A program made the position numbers and the translations under genes. DNA of 64,000 nucleotides from Lota lota. Its lineage: Eukaryota; Chordata; Actinopteri; Gadiformes; Lotidae. The stretch spans positions 30,001 through 94,000 of the forward strand of contig JACYXH010000022.1 of assembly GCA_026745465.1 (NCBI GenBank), in the 5' to 3' direction. Of the stretch, positions 34,558 through 48,953 are shown piece after piece. Every line of letters begins with the position of its first letter. Position 1 is the stretch's first letter. The notes under the pieces are model-generated. The model ran no database searches. It was given only the letters and a program-made list of their open reading frames with translations, and had not been told where the DNA came from.

Positions 34558-37500
34558 ATGGCGGCTGGACAGACGCAACGCGGGGTCCCGCTGAGTACGG
34601 TAAGGTTAACATATCATCGGTATCGATTGGTGGAATTATGCCGGTACTAATCTTAACGACATACCAGGGGCGAAATCGATCCATGATCACCGCAGAAAAG
34701 AAAGAAATGCTTTTAAGCTTGTTAAAAGCATCAGAGCACAATGTTCACCATGTTAATACCGTTGTCATATCGTTATTGTACTGGTAGTGTCAAGGCGCTG
34801 CTCCAGGGGGGGGTGGTTTAAAATGTACTTCTATACCGGGCAGCACCGAATAGAATGGCAGAACTACTTCAATACAAACGGAAGGAAACAATGGTCCTGG
34901 TTTTAGTCCTTAGTCCTGGTCCAGGAAAGTTGGTTTCTTATTTGATAATTGGTTGATATTCGTTTTTATATTTTCAATTACTTATTTATCCACATAAGAG
35001 AACATTGCTTAGTAGTATTGCAATCGGAGGACGATGAGGAACAATTTCCATTTTTAATTTCCATTTCTGGGATACTTTGTTTTAATGCAAATTAGTGCCA
35101 ATAGCTTTCCTGTCATCACTGAGAGGTACAACATCCATTTTACTTTGCCATCAACATCTCAACTACAATGTACAGCAACAATTAGGTCAAAGATATGCTT
35201 ACATTTATTACAATGAAAACATATTCAACATTCTAATTTCAATGTCATGCAGAGGGCTCTAACCAACGTTAAACTATTCTATGAAGTGTCCCTCAAATAT
35301 ATAAAAAATATTTCCATATTTCCCTTTGAAAATGTATTTTCCTTTTTTAATATTGTAAAATGCAATAGCTCTCAGACCATGTGACCCACTGAGGTCAAAC
35401 CAGCTTTAATCTATCCTTATGGTGTAACCCCTTTCATTTACAAATAATCATCATTCCATATAATTTTCTTTCTTCTTTCACTCTGAATATTGACGTCTGT
35501 TCGTAATTCAAGAGCTCTTTGAGCTATGTATTTAGCAATATTCAGAAAGGAATATACATTTTCGAAAGGGAAATATGGAAAAATGTAAAGTTGTAAATTG
35601 GAAGAGATTAAAGTTAGTTTGACCCCTCTGGGTGACCTCTGGGTAGTCTAATTAAGCTATCATAGGCCCATGTTGGCAGCATTAAATGTGGTGTCTAATT
35701 ACAACATAATTTGGCAGTAAGGGTAGAATAGTGTCTAACTAGCATATTATGGATGTGATATGGCATTGTCTTTGATGTGGATCATGGACAATGGTGTCTA
35801 ATAGTGTGTTAGGGACTCCTATTTGGTTTCTAATAATATATATCATATATAATATATCTATAGTATAATTTGGTGTAATAGTGTCTAATTACAGTATATT
35901 TGTGATCTAATATGGCATTATATGTGGTTTCTAATCACAGCATAATTTAGGTGTATGGTGTCTAGTTAAAGTATAACTGTGTTTATTATGTTATATTCAG
36001 GCTTTTGTCGGAAGCGACTAACAACCGTTCATACACACGGCGAGCAGATAGGGTGAGGTGTCTTGCTCAGGGACACCTCGATACTCAGCTAGGAGAAGCC
36101 AGGGATCGCACTAGCAACCTTCCGGCTACAAGTCAACCCGCTCTACCACCTGAGCTACTGCCGCCCAATTGGTTGTTCTTTAATAAAGAACATATTATTT
36201 CTCAGTTTTGTCAAATTTTATATAAAGTACAGCTTCTTATTATGTTTATTATGTACCATAAAATAAAGTGTGACCAGAACAAGTTACACCCTTTGAATTC
36301 CATTTCTAAGATACTTTGTTTTAATGCAAATAAGTTCCAGGTACGAATATTTCATATTTTTTTCCATCGAAATCCCAAAAGGAATAAACTATAAAACAGG
36401 TCCATTTTCAGTTTTTCTGTACTAAACCAAAACCAGACTTCACAGTCCCTCAATGGTTTGAGTATTTGAAGTTTCAGATTTCACAGTAGCTCATTCCTGA
36501 AATAAGGTGCATAATACCTTACTAATTTGGAGCCTTGCAGTCATGAGATCTACTCTGATGTGTTTTCGATTTAAATTAGTTAAGGCTGTTACATATTCTG
36601 GCAATTTGAATAGTAGCCTAATGCCTTATAAATGGTGATACAACAGGTTACTTATGTAACAGACTATTATGCTCAACTGTGTCAAAAGCTTTGGACCAGT
36701 CATAAAGAGTTCAGCACAATGTTGCTTAGTATCCATGTAACTAATAATACTGTATATGTCCAGTTCTGAAGCCTGACTTTTGAGGCTGGACAACATTATT
36801 AACCTCGATAAAGGCACGGAGTCAGCGAGTTTACCAATCATTTTAGATAAACAGGATAGTTTAATATAGGCCGATAATTATTGAGATCATTGGTATCACC
36901 ACCCTTATGCAAAGGAACTACCTGGGCTGTTTCCATAACAGTGGAATCTTACCAGTAGTGAATATTAAGTTGAAGATGTACAAGTGATGTAGTAATAACA
37001 GGCACTAAGACATGGAAGCAGTGTGGAGGATTTGTTTGTCAAACATTTCGCTGTTTTCCAAAATCTCTCTCCATTACCATTAGTTGGAAAATGACGACAG
37101 TAGATTTAGCCTTCCTATCCATCCTACTAAGGTCATCCTGTATCTGCCTTCTGAACGTCTGCTCGTCAGCTGGAGTTCCAGTAGCCCGTGCAGTACACCA
37201 CACTTTGTTTCTATAGCGAGGAGCTAGAGACAGCTCCCGTGAACACCATGGGTTTGACCTGTTTTTTATTCTAAAGGTCTTAAGTGGAGCAAGCTTGTCA
37301 TTAATGCAGGACAATACATGAGAAAAGTGTTGAGCGGAGTCTGGGTCTGGCATAGCTGAGGTTCATTAAACTCTTGAATTCTTGTAAATCATTAAGAAAG
37401 TCCCGCTCATTTTAGTTTATAAAAAGGTTTTTTAGGAATGTTTTGGTATTTCTGATGCAGACTATTGGGCAGTGGTCACTGATATCCAGAGAGAGGACAC

Positions 37501-40500
37501 CAGAGGCAGAGTAGTTTGGGGTTTGATAGTAAGAATGAGGTCTAGCAGTGTAGATTCATCAGGGTTTCTCATGTTTGGTCTTCTTGGTTTGGGCATGAGT
37601 TGGGATTGATTTAGTTGTAGACAGATGTCTTATAGCTTGTCAGAGTCAACCATTAATATTGATATCAGATATTTGATCCTGATGAATGTCCTTCCCTTGA
37701 TGTCATTTTTGGGTGAATCACCCCGGTGTTGTGTGATCACTAATGAGCGTTCCCATTTCAGCTTAACCCAAAGTTTCTCTACACCAACTCTACCAGTCAC
37801 ACCTGGCCCTTCAGTGCTATTGCTGAACTCATAGGTGAGTCCTCCTGTAACTTTTGGTTTATGTGGCAGCATACATTAGTTTGAGTTTCTGGTTTGTAGA
37901 AGTGTGCTTTAAGTCGCCTAGGATCGTAAATTCACTTGACATCTGACATAAGTGTTTGACCAGAGACCTTCGCAAATGCAGAGAATTTCTTTCTTCAAAA
38001 TGTCTTTCACCTAATTACAATATAGCAGCCATTTTATGTTTGTATTGACTTGAATTGAATAGTTTTTTCGTTATATTCTCCTTAATCCTTGCCGTAGACA
38101 ATGCATATGATATTGATGCCAAAGAGATATGGATCGATAAGACCCAGATCAAAGACCAGGAGTGTCTAACCTTCATGGATAACGGAAACGGACTCAGCTA
38201 TGACATGATGCATCGGATGCTCAGGTGATAGTTGATTATTTACAATATCAATGATTATTTATAATATCACAACATCTGGGAATTCAGTTTATTCCTTACC
38301 GTGTCATGAGTTTAGTGGTTAATGCATGAACATATTTTCCCTTATAGCTTCGGATACAGCGACAAAAAAGCTGTGAACGGCAAACATCCCATTGGAATGT
38401 ATGGCAATGGTTTCAAGTCTGGCTCAATGCGTCTGGGCAAGGATGCCATCGTTTTATCCAAATCAGAGAATGACCTGTGTGTTGGCATGCTGTCACAGAC
38501 TTACCTAAAGAAGACCGGAGCCGAGCAGATCACTGTGCCTATCATCAGCATTAAGAAACCAGAAGCAAAACAATATATCCTTTTGAGCTTGTCAAATGGG
38601 TCTCAACTGTGTTCCTGGTCATTGCTGTTGTGGGTTTTGGATCACTGTTATCATGAAGTAAATTACAGTGGATATGTTAATCAAGTCATATTTGGTTCCT
38701 TCGCTAGGGCCTTATTAGGGGATATTAGTTATATTTGATTTTAGTATTTTTTTATTTGATTATAATTGTTAGCCATTACCTTGCTCTGGCTTTCCAACAT
38801 GAGAAATGGTTCATAATGTAATAATATTGTTCAGTTTGGATCTGGTTTCCCCTGCTATGACACCGATGTGAAAGGGGTCTGCTGGGTCCAAAGTGAGGAG
38901 AATATCGGTTATATCCACCAGGCCTAGTAAGAACTTCCTTGACCCGAGTGACTACTCAGTGTGTTGGAGGAGCACAAGGCCAGTCTGAGGGACATACTGG
39001 ACCACTCACCCTTCAACACTCAGGAAGAGCTGCTTACTGAGCTCCAAGCTATCGAGTCCACCTGCTCCAGCACCGGGACCCGGATCATCATCTGGAACCT
39101 CCGCAGGTCTGGCTTTATCCCCATGGTTACAGGCTCATCTGAAGGACCGTTAACGCTTTAAGCCCACAGGACACTAAACAGGACATTAAACAGTCTATGG
39201 TCGGGACACAAAATAAGGTTTTAGAATATTTGGGGCCAAAATAGACCTATTGAGTCCTGTAATACAAAGCGAGAACTATATAATATGTCCTTTATATCCA
39301 CACAAACATTGTCATTGATTTTACATGAAAATATCTAATATACAAGCAAATGGTAAGACATGCTAAAATAATAATAGCTACTGTTATTATGAATCATTTT
39401 AAGTCATTTAGATTAATTTAATAAATAAATATCAAATATTAATACATATTTAGATATGTCTACCAAGGGATACATTTTTTAAGTTACTATTTAGAATGTT
39501 TATATAAAGACTATTGCAAGGTCATTTTACCTTGTTTCATCTATTTGTATGTACTATCTTTATGTGTTTATTTTCATTATAGGACGTCTGAAGAGAATAT
39601 GGAGTTTGATTTCTCCAAAGATGATATCCGTATTCCCTCTGATGACGTAGACTCTTCAGACTCGTTCGTCCCTGAGAGTGACTTCTCGTTGCGTGTAAGT
39701 AGTAGCGACCTCGGCTGACCCCATGGCACATATAAACAGCCTGTAGTTCTGGGGGAAGACCCCACATACCGAATGCAGAGAATGGGGTCAGACGGTCATG
39801 ATGCAACATTAACTGTGATGAAGATATTAAGACGTCAGTATTTCTAAAACCAGTTTAACACTTTGGTATAAGTATATTAATGTTAACATTTTGAACATTT
39901 CACAAATGGAGATTTATAAGAAAACCTGATATCTGCATTGTAAAATGCTATATACTTAAACACTTTGTAAAGACCAAATAAATCAAATGTATTTACTGAT
40001 AAATACAATTACTATTTTTATGATGCTTGACAAGCGACTAGATGTGATTTAATGGCTTATTTGCTGTTGTTTTAGTGATGTATACTTGTATGTGTATATG
40101 AAAGGTTGTATTTAGTTTTGTATCTATACTTATGAACGTAGGCATACTGCAGCGTCCTCTACATGAAGCCTTGTATGCAGATCAACATTCGAGGACAGAA
40201 GGTCGAGACTCAGCTCATCTCCAAGAACCTTGCAGATAGGGAACGGTACACCTACAAACCCAATGTTGTGGTATCCTTTTCTTCCAAAGACTTTCCAGCT
40301 CCTTCTTGCAAAGGAAGGAACCATTTATTAGTACAGTCTCTGCATTTAACCCAGGAGCAGTGGGCTGCCACAGTGTAGCGCCCGGGAACCAACTCCAGTT
40401 TTTAGCATGCTTGTCTTGGTTATGGGAAGGCCAGGAGCTAGTGTTCTGTGGTTATGTGTTATGGTGGGGGGGAAACCAGAGCACCCAGGTTAAACACAGT

Positions 40501-43048
40501 GGAAAACCCTCCTGATGGAACCCAGGACCTTCTGAGGCAGCAGTGCTAACCACTGAACCACCGTGTTCCCCAACATCACAACATCCATCAGAGACAGATT
40601 CTTCACAACAGTCTTCTTGACCAGTGTGTGTGTGTGTTTGGTTTATTCATGCAAGAAATGTTTTTCATTTTGTAAAGACTCTACATCAGTCTTCCTGGTC
40701 CATTTTGTTCCTTAAGACCCGTTCTAGAAACAAGAAATTCCCATCACCTTTGGGTATAACACGAAGAACAAGGACCAATACGGTATCATGATGTACTACA
40801 AGAACCGACTCATCAAGGCATATCATCGTGTTGGCTGTCAGCTAAAGGTGAGTGTGTGCTTCTGTGCGATATTTTAAGATGTGACTTTTTATTAGTTCTT
40901 ATTATTCATACGTTGGTGTTTGTTGTGGTAAACGTTGGTGTATGTGCTCCTAACAGGCTAACAACAGGCTAGGCATCGGAGTCATTGGTGTGATTGAGTG
41001 TAATTTTCTGGAACCGACTCACAACAAACAGGACTTCAGCGACACCAATACGTACAGGTAAGGCCTGTACTGTAATGGTGTTCAAATCATGATCTCACAA
41101 TCATGAATTCGTTTTTGACAGTTATCGTACTTTGTTTAGGTGTTGGTATACTACTTACTGTTACTATTTCGTCATTTAGCAGTAATTTTTCCACAAAGCA
41201 ACAAGCAGTGAATTCAGATGTCTTTATGAGATGGAAGAGGTTAGGATCTGGCTCTAGAGTGCCTACATGTAGACTGTCTTTATTGGGGTTTGAGCCCAGA
41301 ACCTCTGGTCAACCACCCTAACCACTACACTGTCCCTCTTATCAAGACACAAGTCTGACTTTTTATGTTTGTTTTACAGGAACGCTATCACAAATGTGGC
41401 AGGAAAGTTAAGAACTTACTGTCGAAAAAATTGGCACAAAAGAAAGAAAAACAACACAAGCGATAACGATGAGGAAACAGAGTGAGTCCACAATCACAGC
41501 GTTTTGAGTACTTTAGCTATCGTCATAATAAAGTCCAAGTTACCTGTATGATCTTTAATGGCTACAGCTAGATGTATCTCATGTTAACTGTTAGAATGTT
41601 ATTCATTCACTGCACCCTCATACTGTGATACTCGTGGTTTTGTCAAGTGAGAAATCCGAAACCCTTTTGTGTTTTTCCCGGTCAAAGGTTATCAGCACTG
41701 CTTCCATTCAGAATAGTACAGGTCACCTTTATGTGGTCTAATAGGAACATACAGAAAACTGTACATTGACTGACCTTGGCATTTCTGACAATTGTATTGT
41801 TTGTTTACAGAGACGAGGTGACTGATGATAAATTAGAAGAGGTAGAGAAAATATATATATTATACTGTATAAACTGTCAATTGTACATCGAATATGAATT
41901 AAAATGCTTAATTTTTTTTACGATTATCACAATAATTCTCATGAATGTTTATTCCATACTAATGTCATAATAGCACGTCTTGCAGATGAATAAGTTAAGG
42001 TAGCCTTTAATCATCAAGTCTTTATAATACTGTGTCTGCTAGTCAGGCAGGTGGTGGGCGTGAAGTAGTTTCTAGGTCTGCCTGACATTTACACAAATAT
42101 TCTTTATAATTCATGTATTGAATTACATAGTGAATTATATTACGTGTAAATAGTGCTGCTACGATAACTCTGGGTACTGAAACTGTCTTTTGATCATGGC
42201 AACCCGACCTCCACCCCGAACACACCACAGACACCAAGAGAGGGAACCTCTGGTAAAATGTGTTTTTGTATTATCTGGGTGGTAAATACTTTATATTTAC
42301 CTAATCTGTTTTCTTCACGCTCTGTCATTCTTTTTTTTGTTTGTGAGTAATAGCTGGTACAATATTTAATATAATATTTCTCTAGCATGCAGTGTGTCTA
42401 CTAGCAGCAGTCATCTGGTAATAATGGACGTAGTCTCTCTGTCAAAACCCCCTCAAGGTATGACGGCCCCTGTGAACAGAACGGCAAAGAGAACGAAGCC
42501 AAATGTTGATGAGAGAGAGTTAGAAATGCACATGAGCCTGAGAAGCTCTACGGCTCCAACAAACCCAGACCTGCACTTAAAGGTATGCTAGTTTGATTTA
42601 GTAGGTTGCTGGTAACTTGCCTTTTCATAAGCTTTTCAGTGCCCAGTTGAATCCTCAGTTTCTGTGTACCTGACAATAAAATACTTGAACTTGAGGGTAG
42701 GAAAATAATCTTGTTGCAATCAAATGTGTCTTTTGTATAAATGTTTGGTGAAGAATGATTGTGAGAAGGCCTGTGAAGCCCTTTGAGACCACAACCGTGA
42801 TGGACTTTTATACAAATAAAATCAACACGACTTGTTCGTTGTTAGAACATCAAACACCATGTCATTCCCCATTAGGTGAAGCAGTTGGAGGAGGAGAAGA
42901 CCAGCATTTCTGCAGAGTGTGAAAATGCCAAGTCAAGGTTAGTCGCTCTCTCTCATACATACATACATACATACATACATACATACATACATACATACAT
43001 GCATACATACATACATACATACATACATACATACATACATACATACAT

Positions 43049-43079
<31 letters not shown>

Positions 43080-43584
43080 TACATACATACATACATCTAT
43101 TGTAAATCTATTATTATTTATTTTTTAATGGTACACAATATGTATTATTATATTTCTGTCTCTCGTCAAATCTGGAACAGTCTGGTTAAATTGGAGGAGG
43201 AGAAAGCCAGTATTTCTGCTGCGCATGAAGAGACCAAAACAAGGTTAGTGTCGCTCTCTCTTATTGTAAATCTAGATCTAATATTAAAAAATGGTACACA
43301 ATGTGTATTATAATATTTTTGTCTCTTGTCTGGAACAGTCTGACAGAGCTCCAAACAAAGGTACAGCAGTTGGAGGAGGAGAAAGCCAGCATTTCTGCCG
43401 AGTGTGAAAATGCCAAGTCAAGGTTAGTCTCTCTCTCTCACTCACTCACTCATTGTAAATCTAGATCTATTATAAAAAAGGTACACAATATGTATTATTA
43501 TATATTGCTGTCTCTTGTCAACTCTGACACAGTCTGACAGAGCTCAGAAACAAAATGGCTGACCTTGTGAACTGGACCAAGTGA
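34558..43584 (+). CDS. morc3: MORC3-like ATPase A2, short form without CW zinc finger
   Basis: Seventeen exons: 34558-34599, 37762-37834, 38098-38224, 38348-38574, 38956-39106, 39583-39694, 40142-40270, 40728-40847, 40957-41057, 41380-41481, 41811-41841, 42231-42252, 42458-42582, 42876-42937, 43181-43243, 43339-43422, 43533-43584; 1623 nt, about 540 codons. GHKL motifs are complete (IDNAYD across exons 2-3, [21 protein letters not shown]). Exon 6 is 30 nt shorter than in A1, losing most of the acidic linker after RIPSD. The CW exon and the exon after it are absent, as in A1 and A3. Only three coiled-coil exons remain. The last exon ends [10 protein letters not shown] and loses the usual MORC3 C-terminus. 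Exon 1 is 3.2 kb from exon 2. Gene identity is sure; the 22-nt exon and the terminal exon are less so. Confidence 0.82.
36640..37450 (-). mobile_element. L2-like LINE fragment, endonuclease/early RT part
   Basis: On the - strand: [39 protein letters not shown] and [19 protein letters not shown], typical of the linker between endonuclease and RT in L2-clade LINEs, followed by a degraded SKAFDTVEH-like part. It lies in intron 1 of A2; the same segment is in intron 1 of A3. A1 and B1 carry only a later part of such an element. Confidence 0.7.
38575..38955 (+). other. Putative U12-type AT-AC intron 4 of A2
   Basis: Donor ATATCCTTTT at 38575, branch site TTCCTTGAC at 38935-38943, AC end at 38955, exactly as in the other copies. 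Confidence 0.8.
42955..43098. repeat. (TACA)n microsatellite in A2
   Basis: About 140 bp of TACA with a short ACAC run, in the intron after the first coiled-coil exon. Corresponds to 13966-14084 in A1; the A1 exon 13871-13954 has no partner here. Confidence 0.95.
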
Positions 43585-46500
43585 ACTACCAGTGCAACAT
43601 CATTGAGGAGATAATGGAACAGGTCCTCAGTAACAATGGTCCTACTTCACACTAGTACCATTGACCCATGTTGGTTACTACAATTATGGATGCAGAGAGA
43701 ATGTGTAAATATCATGTTTTATATAGTGAAGGGACTATCATTGGAATCTATGTTTATAAAGCAGTTTGGGGTAAACTCCCCACCTATCTCCCCTCACTGC
43801 TTTCCAGGTAGATCAATAGATATAAGACAAGGTCACAACATTCAATGTCCTTTAGATTCCCACGGGTGTGTTTGGATTGTGGCAAAGACAGCGTTTAGCT
43901 ATGATATACCTAGCAGTTGGCTAGGCTCCAGGATGACCTTGGCCTGAAGGAGTTAGTCTGGATTTCAGCTTTATAACCTTTTAAAATTATTTTTTATAAC
44001 TCTTTCGTGTTTGATAATTTAGTGTTTTTATTGATAATAATGTTTTTATGTCTACTGTTTGTATCTGCATGGCATTGTTAATATTGTTCTGTAATGTAGG
44101 GCACTGCTGTTACAGAAAAAAAATGTTAACCGATTTAATGAAACATAACATACATTTTATTGGTAAGATGGGACATATGGTCTTTTTTTTGTTTATTCAT
44201 AAAGGGCAATGGTATTGAATTTTTTCGGTTTGTGTGCTGAATGTTCATAATTACCAATATGTTAAAAATGTCCTTTACTTTTCTATATCAAGTTTGTGTG
44301 TTGGCTCTTTAGTTTTTTCCAAAGCTTAGCATGCCTCATTCCCAGCTGCCCTCCCTGACCACTGATCCCTTATCAGACAAGGCAGACGTCCATAGTCTGA
44401 ACGATGCATTTGGCTTTGGCCTTTTCATAGGGTGTTCAACATGTTTGCTTTAGCTTAAACTGCACATTTGCAATCATATAATAAAGATTGAACAAATATT
44501 TTCGCTTAATGCCGTTTATAAAAGATTGAAACAAAGTGTGTTTTCTTTTACCCTATACAAGTATATATACTATACTATACCCTATACAAGTTAAAATATA
44601 GTCTTCAATATGGCATCCATTATTTATGCCATATATTTATTTCACTTCTGTCACTAAATGCATTATAAACTCCATAGTTTACAAATAAACAAACCGTACA
44701 ACAAATTAAGAACATAATGGTGGTATTCTGTCAGTGAGCACAGATCATGGATGTATGAGGCACAGATATATAATAACACATAACCGCTTATTACAAACTC
44801 ATGAACCGGTTACATCATCAACTACGACACAGTCCCTGATTGGCCCCGATTACATTGTAATTTCAGAAAGTTTATGTGGGCGGCTAGAGGTCCAGACTGA
44901 TCCATGTAGCGAAACAGAATGTGAGGTCACGTGATCAGGATGGTCTCCGGGCTACCACAATGTGGCCAGTCTTCACTGCAGAGCCATATAGGTGGAGCCA
45001 GAGCCATTTAGAGAGGGAATTGCGACATCTCCATTTTTTTTACAGCATTAGCGGATAGTGAGCCTCCCAGGGCCGCTGCTAGCCGTTTGGGTGCCCTAGG
45101 CGCGATAGCTTTGTTTTCAAGACACTCAAACTTCAGGAATTAACTGGGCATTAAGAAAGATAGTATAAAAGTTTAAAAACTAAATGGAACAAATATTAGT
45201 ATTAATACATTAATCACATAATTATGTAAGCTGTAATCATTCAATTCTTCTATGATTAGAAAAACATACTTTACATTTACATGCATACTAGAAATGAAAA
45301 CACAATGAATAGGTTGCAACTCAAACAAGACCTTAAATTCCTTTATCTAAACATTATAATCCATGATGGATCAATTAAAAAATTGCAATTGTCTTCCAAA
45401 TAATTACAAATTATGACTCGATTTCACCTGCAGATGTTGACCTTTCCCTCATCCTGACAGCCAGTTATCAATCTCTGAACGCTGGTTCATTTATCATGTC
45501 AGATCTGTCACATTCAGTTATTCAGTGGTGTAGTGTAAGGATAGGTTTCTTCAGATTACAAGTAGCCTACTATGCCCATAACTTCTTCCTGTGTTGACTT
45601 TAGAGTACAGGCTACATTCAGACTGTGCTCTCTACACGACCTTCTACACAAACGCCATGTTCTGAACTAAATACGCTGAGTAAACCTGGGTAGCGTTAAA
45701 TGCTTTTCTAAAGACGAATGATGGATCAGATGGCATGCTCATGGTTGGTTTGAAGCAGGAGTGATTGACACTTAGGCTAGCAAAGATGAGTAGATACTTC
45801 TAAGAAGAACGTAATTCATGTATGTCCAAATAAACGGTGATCTATTGCCAAATATCTGCACTTTGTAACGTAACTACTAACGTTGGCTTGCCTTGGTTAT
45901 CTGCCTCATAAACAATGCGTATAACATTAGAGATGATAAGATACTTGCTTGCAGCCAACGTTGTACGATTATAAGTTTGCTAACTGTATCAAGATGTTTC
46001 CTACCATAAATGTTACATGCATGCCTAGCTTACATGGTTGAAGCATTTTACAGTATTTCAAAACTTACCTGCAGGCGCGTCATCCCGGTGTTTCTTCTTT
46101 TTTCGCTGCTCTGTTCCCGACTCCTGTTGCCTTTTTGAAGCCATGTCGAGAAAACGAGTTACCGTCAGACTCGAGGTTGTCAGGTGCAATCAAAGAAACC
46201 GCACAATGATGGAGGGGGGGGGGGGGGGGGTGGCACCATCATGAATTGTGTTATTACGAGCAAATATGCATATCTTTGTATTGCCTGATGCCAATAATGG
46301 TGTAATCAATGATGCCAATTGCAGTTGTTCTTCATCTTCAATTTAAATAATTCATCATTATGATTGTTATGATGATGATCATAATTGAGCCGCCCCCTCC
46401 AGCACCTGGTGCCCTACGCGCAGCGCGTGGTGCGAGCGGCGGCCCTGGACATGTCCGTGATCCACCCGCTTTGCAAATGTGGGGTGATTCTACCGTTGCA

Positions 46501-47058
46501 GCTCCCCCCACCAGTGACTGTTGTCCAAGCCCAGAAGACTCTGATGTTACTCGGAGGCCAATCAAAGTTGGATGGTGGCCAGGGCACCTAGTGCTGGAGG
46601 GGGCACCATTTCCTTCACCCGTAAACCATACCATAACCCTAACCATAACTGGGTTGATTGGTTGCTAGCGTAAAACCCAATGAGCTGGACTAGGTGGAGA
46701 TTGGTGGAGCTGGCCTAGGTCCAGAGAGGTGGAGCTGGCCTAGGTCCAGAGAGGTGGAGCTGGATGTCAAGCTCCCCCCATTAGACTCTGCAGTGAGGAC
46801 CACTTGACTTGAGCTGAAATAGCATATATTTACATATTTACTAATCATCGTTAGGGTTAAGGGAGGACCTACGTACCTTGACGTCATCATCATTGAAATG
46901 ATTATACGTAAAGATAAGGGAATTTGTATGTAGCCTTTTTGCACCTGGATTGATTAGTTCATTGTGTCAGGCCGTCTACTGTCACGCCGTCCACTTCCGC
47001 CACCTAGCGGGCGCCGGCTGCCACTTCTCCCAGTGCCTCTCTGTTTACACACCTGCCG
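43585..47058. other. A2 3' untranslated region and flank
   Basis: Matches the A1 flank from 14627 to 17058 except for an A2-specific insertion at about 44550-45585. That insertion contains CAGGGCCGCTGCTAGCC and GTGCCCTAGGCGCG, hAT-like ends related to 18202. AATAAA is at 44480-44485. A run of G lies at 46216-46230. The match stops abruptly at 47058 inside the LTR-like element. Confidence 0.6.
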
Positions 47059-48096
47059 GTGTTACACCGTATTCTGTGACCCACCGTATTCTGTGACCAC
47101 AGGGATCGCTGTTGCACATTTTCTGCAACATGCACGAGTTTGAAGGCATAAAGTCGTTCATGTGCGGAAACATGCATGAGCTTCAAACCAAATAAACATC
47201 GTATCGCCATCGCTCACTCGGGATGGGTTCGTTCGTTTTGTAAAGCCCGTTGAGTGGATAAAGCAAAGAGGTTGATTTGGCTCTGTGGTGGCACGATGAT
47301 GACGGGTCCTTCTTTCTTGATGCAAACGTGAATAAAGAAACGGTGTTGGTCAATTCTAAACAGCATTTTACACAGTAGCCTATAGTAGGAAATACTCAAA
47401 GGTAAATCAACGTAATTAAACGCTGATTGTTGCTTCTTATGGGGAAAGAAGCAACGGTGGTGGATCGTAGTAAACGCCCCATCCATAGTATGTGTCTGTA
47501 AAATGCCAATCAAATCAAATGTATTTATAAAGCACATTTAATAACAAGGGGATGGGGGAGAGATCTTTCTCCATTACGAGCCATTCTCTGATTGCTCAAA
47601 CTGTGGTTATGTTTTTGTTAAAATGCCCACCGTTTTTTGATTACTGCAGTTTACGAAATAAACGGAACTAATGCCTGTATGGGCGTGAAGTGTGCGTGAT
47701 TGCAGTGACTTGGGTGATTTGCAGCGTAAGGGTGATTTTAGTGACCTAAGAGCACAATTTTTTAAAAGCCGACAGTATTGCGCCCTGAGTATGGTGGCCA
47801 CTGAAGAGGCAGTAGCCTATAGTTCCAGTGGAAGCACGGCGGGACGAAGCACCCGACAGCAACCTGTTTTTCATTTGTCATCCTGTATAATTATTCATGT
47901 CTGCGATCATCACAGAGTCCACATGCAACAGGAAACCATCCACGGCTGGCCGTCGTATTCTGTGACCCCACTGTAAATGTTAAAAACATGTAGTTAAACC
48001 CCAACCAAATGTGTTCAGGTCATTTGGCATCCTCATATCTGTATGTGTACAACATTATTCATGTCTGATCATCACAGAGTCCACACGCAACAGGAA
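47059..48096. other. Unassigned segment flanked by short direct repeats
   Basis: CGTATTCTGTGACC occurs at 47069, 47085 and again at 47956, bracketing about 0.9 kb with no partner elsewhere in the window. About 75 bp ending CAACAGGAAAC (47873-47940) are repeated at 48020-48098. Short frames on both strands resemble nothing I know. This replaces the 5' part of B2. Confidence 0.5.
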
Positions 48097-48932
48097 ACAA
48101 TAAAAAAATAAGTTTATTTTGGTCTCATCAGATCAGATCTGCTTGTCTTCAGCAAACAGTTTGCGGGCTTTCTTGTGCATCATCTTTAGAAGAGGCTTCT
48201 TTCTGGGACGACAGCCATGCAGACCAATTTGATGAAGTGTGCGGCGTATGGTCTGAGCACTGACAGGCTGACCCCCCACCCCTTCAACCTCTGCAGCAAT
48301 GCTGGCAGCACTCATACGTCTATTTCCCAAAGACAACCTCTGGATATAACACTGAGCACGTGCACTCAACTTCTTTGGTCGACCATGGCGAGGCCTGTTC
48401 TGAGTGGAACCTGTCCTGTTAAACCGCTGTATGGTCTTGGCCACCGTGCTGCAGCTCAGTTTCAGGGTCTTGGCAATCTTCTTATAGCCCAGGCCATCTT
48501 TATGTAGAGCAACAATTCTTTTTTTCAGATCCTCAGAGAGTTCTTTGCCATGAGGTGGCATGTTGAACTTCCAGTGACCAGTATGAAGGAGTGTGAGAGC
48601 GATGACACCAAATTTAACACACCTGCTCCCCATTCACACCTGAGACCCTGTAACACTAACGAGTCACATGACACCGGGGAGGGAAAATGGCTAATTGGGC
48701 CCAGTTTGGACATTTTCACTTAGGGGTGTACTCACTTTTGTTGCCAGCGGTTTAGACATTAATGGCTGTGTGTTGAGTTATTTTGAGGGGACAGCAAATG
48801 TACACTGTTATACAAGCTGTACACTCACTACTTTATATTGTAGCAAAGTGTCATTTCTTCAGTGTTGTTACATGAAAAGATATACTTTAACATTTACAAA
48901 AATGTGAGGTATCTCACTTTTGTGAGATACTG
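48097..48932 (-). mobile_element. Truncated Tc1/mariner element
   Basis: The - strand frame 48133-48633 encodes about 166 residues of the N-terminal half of a fish Tc1 transposase: KELSEDLKKRIVALHKDGLG (helix-turn-helix), STVAKTIQRF, GRPKKLSARAQ and RMSAASIAAEV. It ends at LFAEDKQ and rejoins at DETKINLF after a small internal deletion; the DDE catalytic part is missing. The right terminal repeat ends CTCACTTTTGTGAGATACTG at 48932, followed by TA. No left end remains. Confidence 0.88.
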
Positions 48933-48953
48933 TAATTATTTTGTGAACTGCAG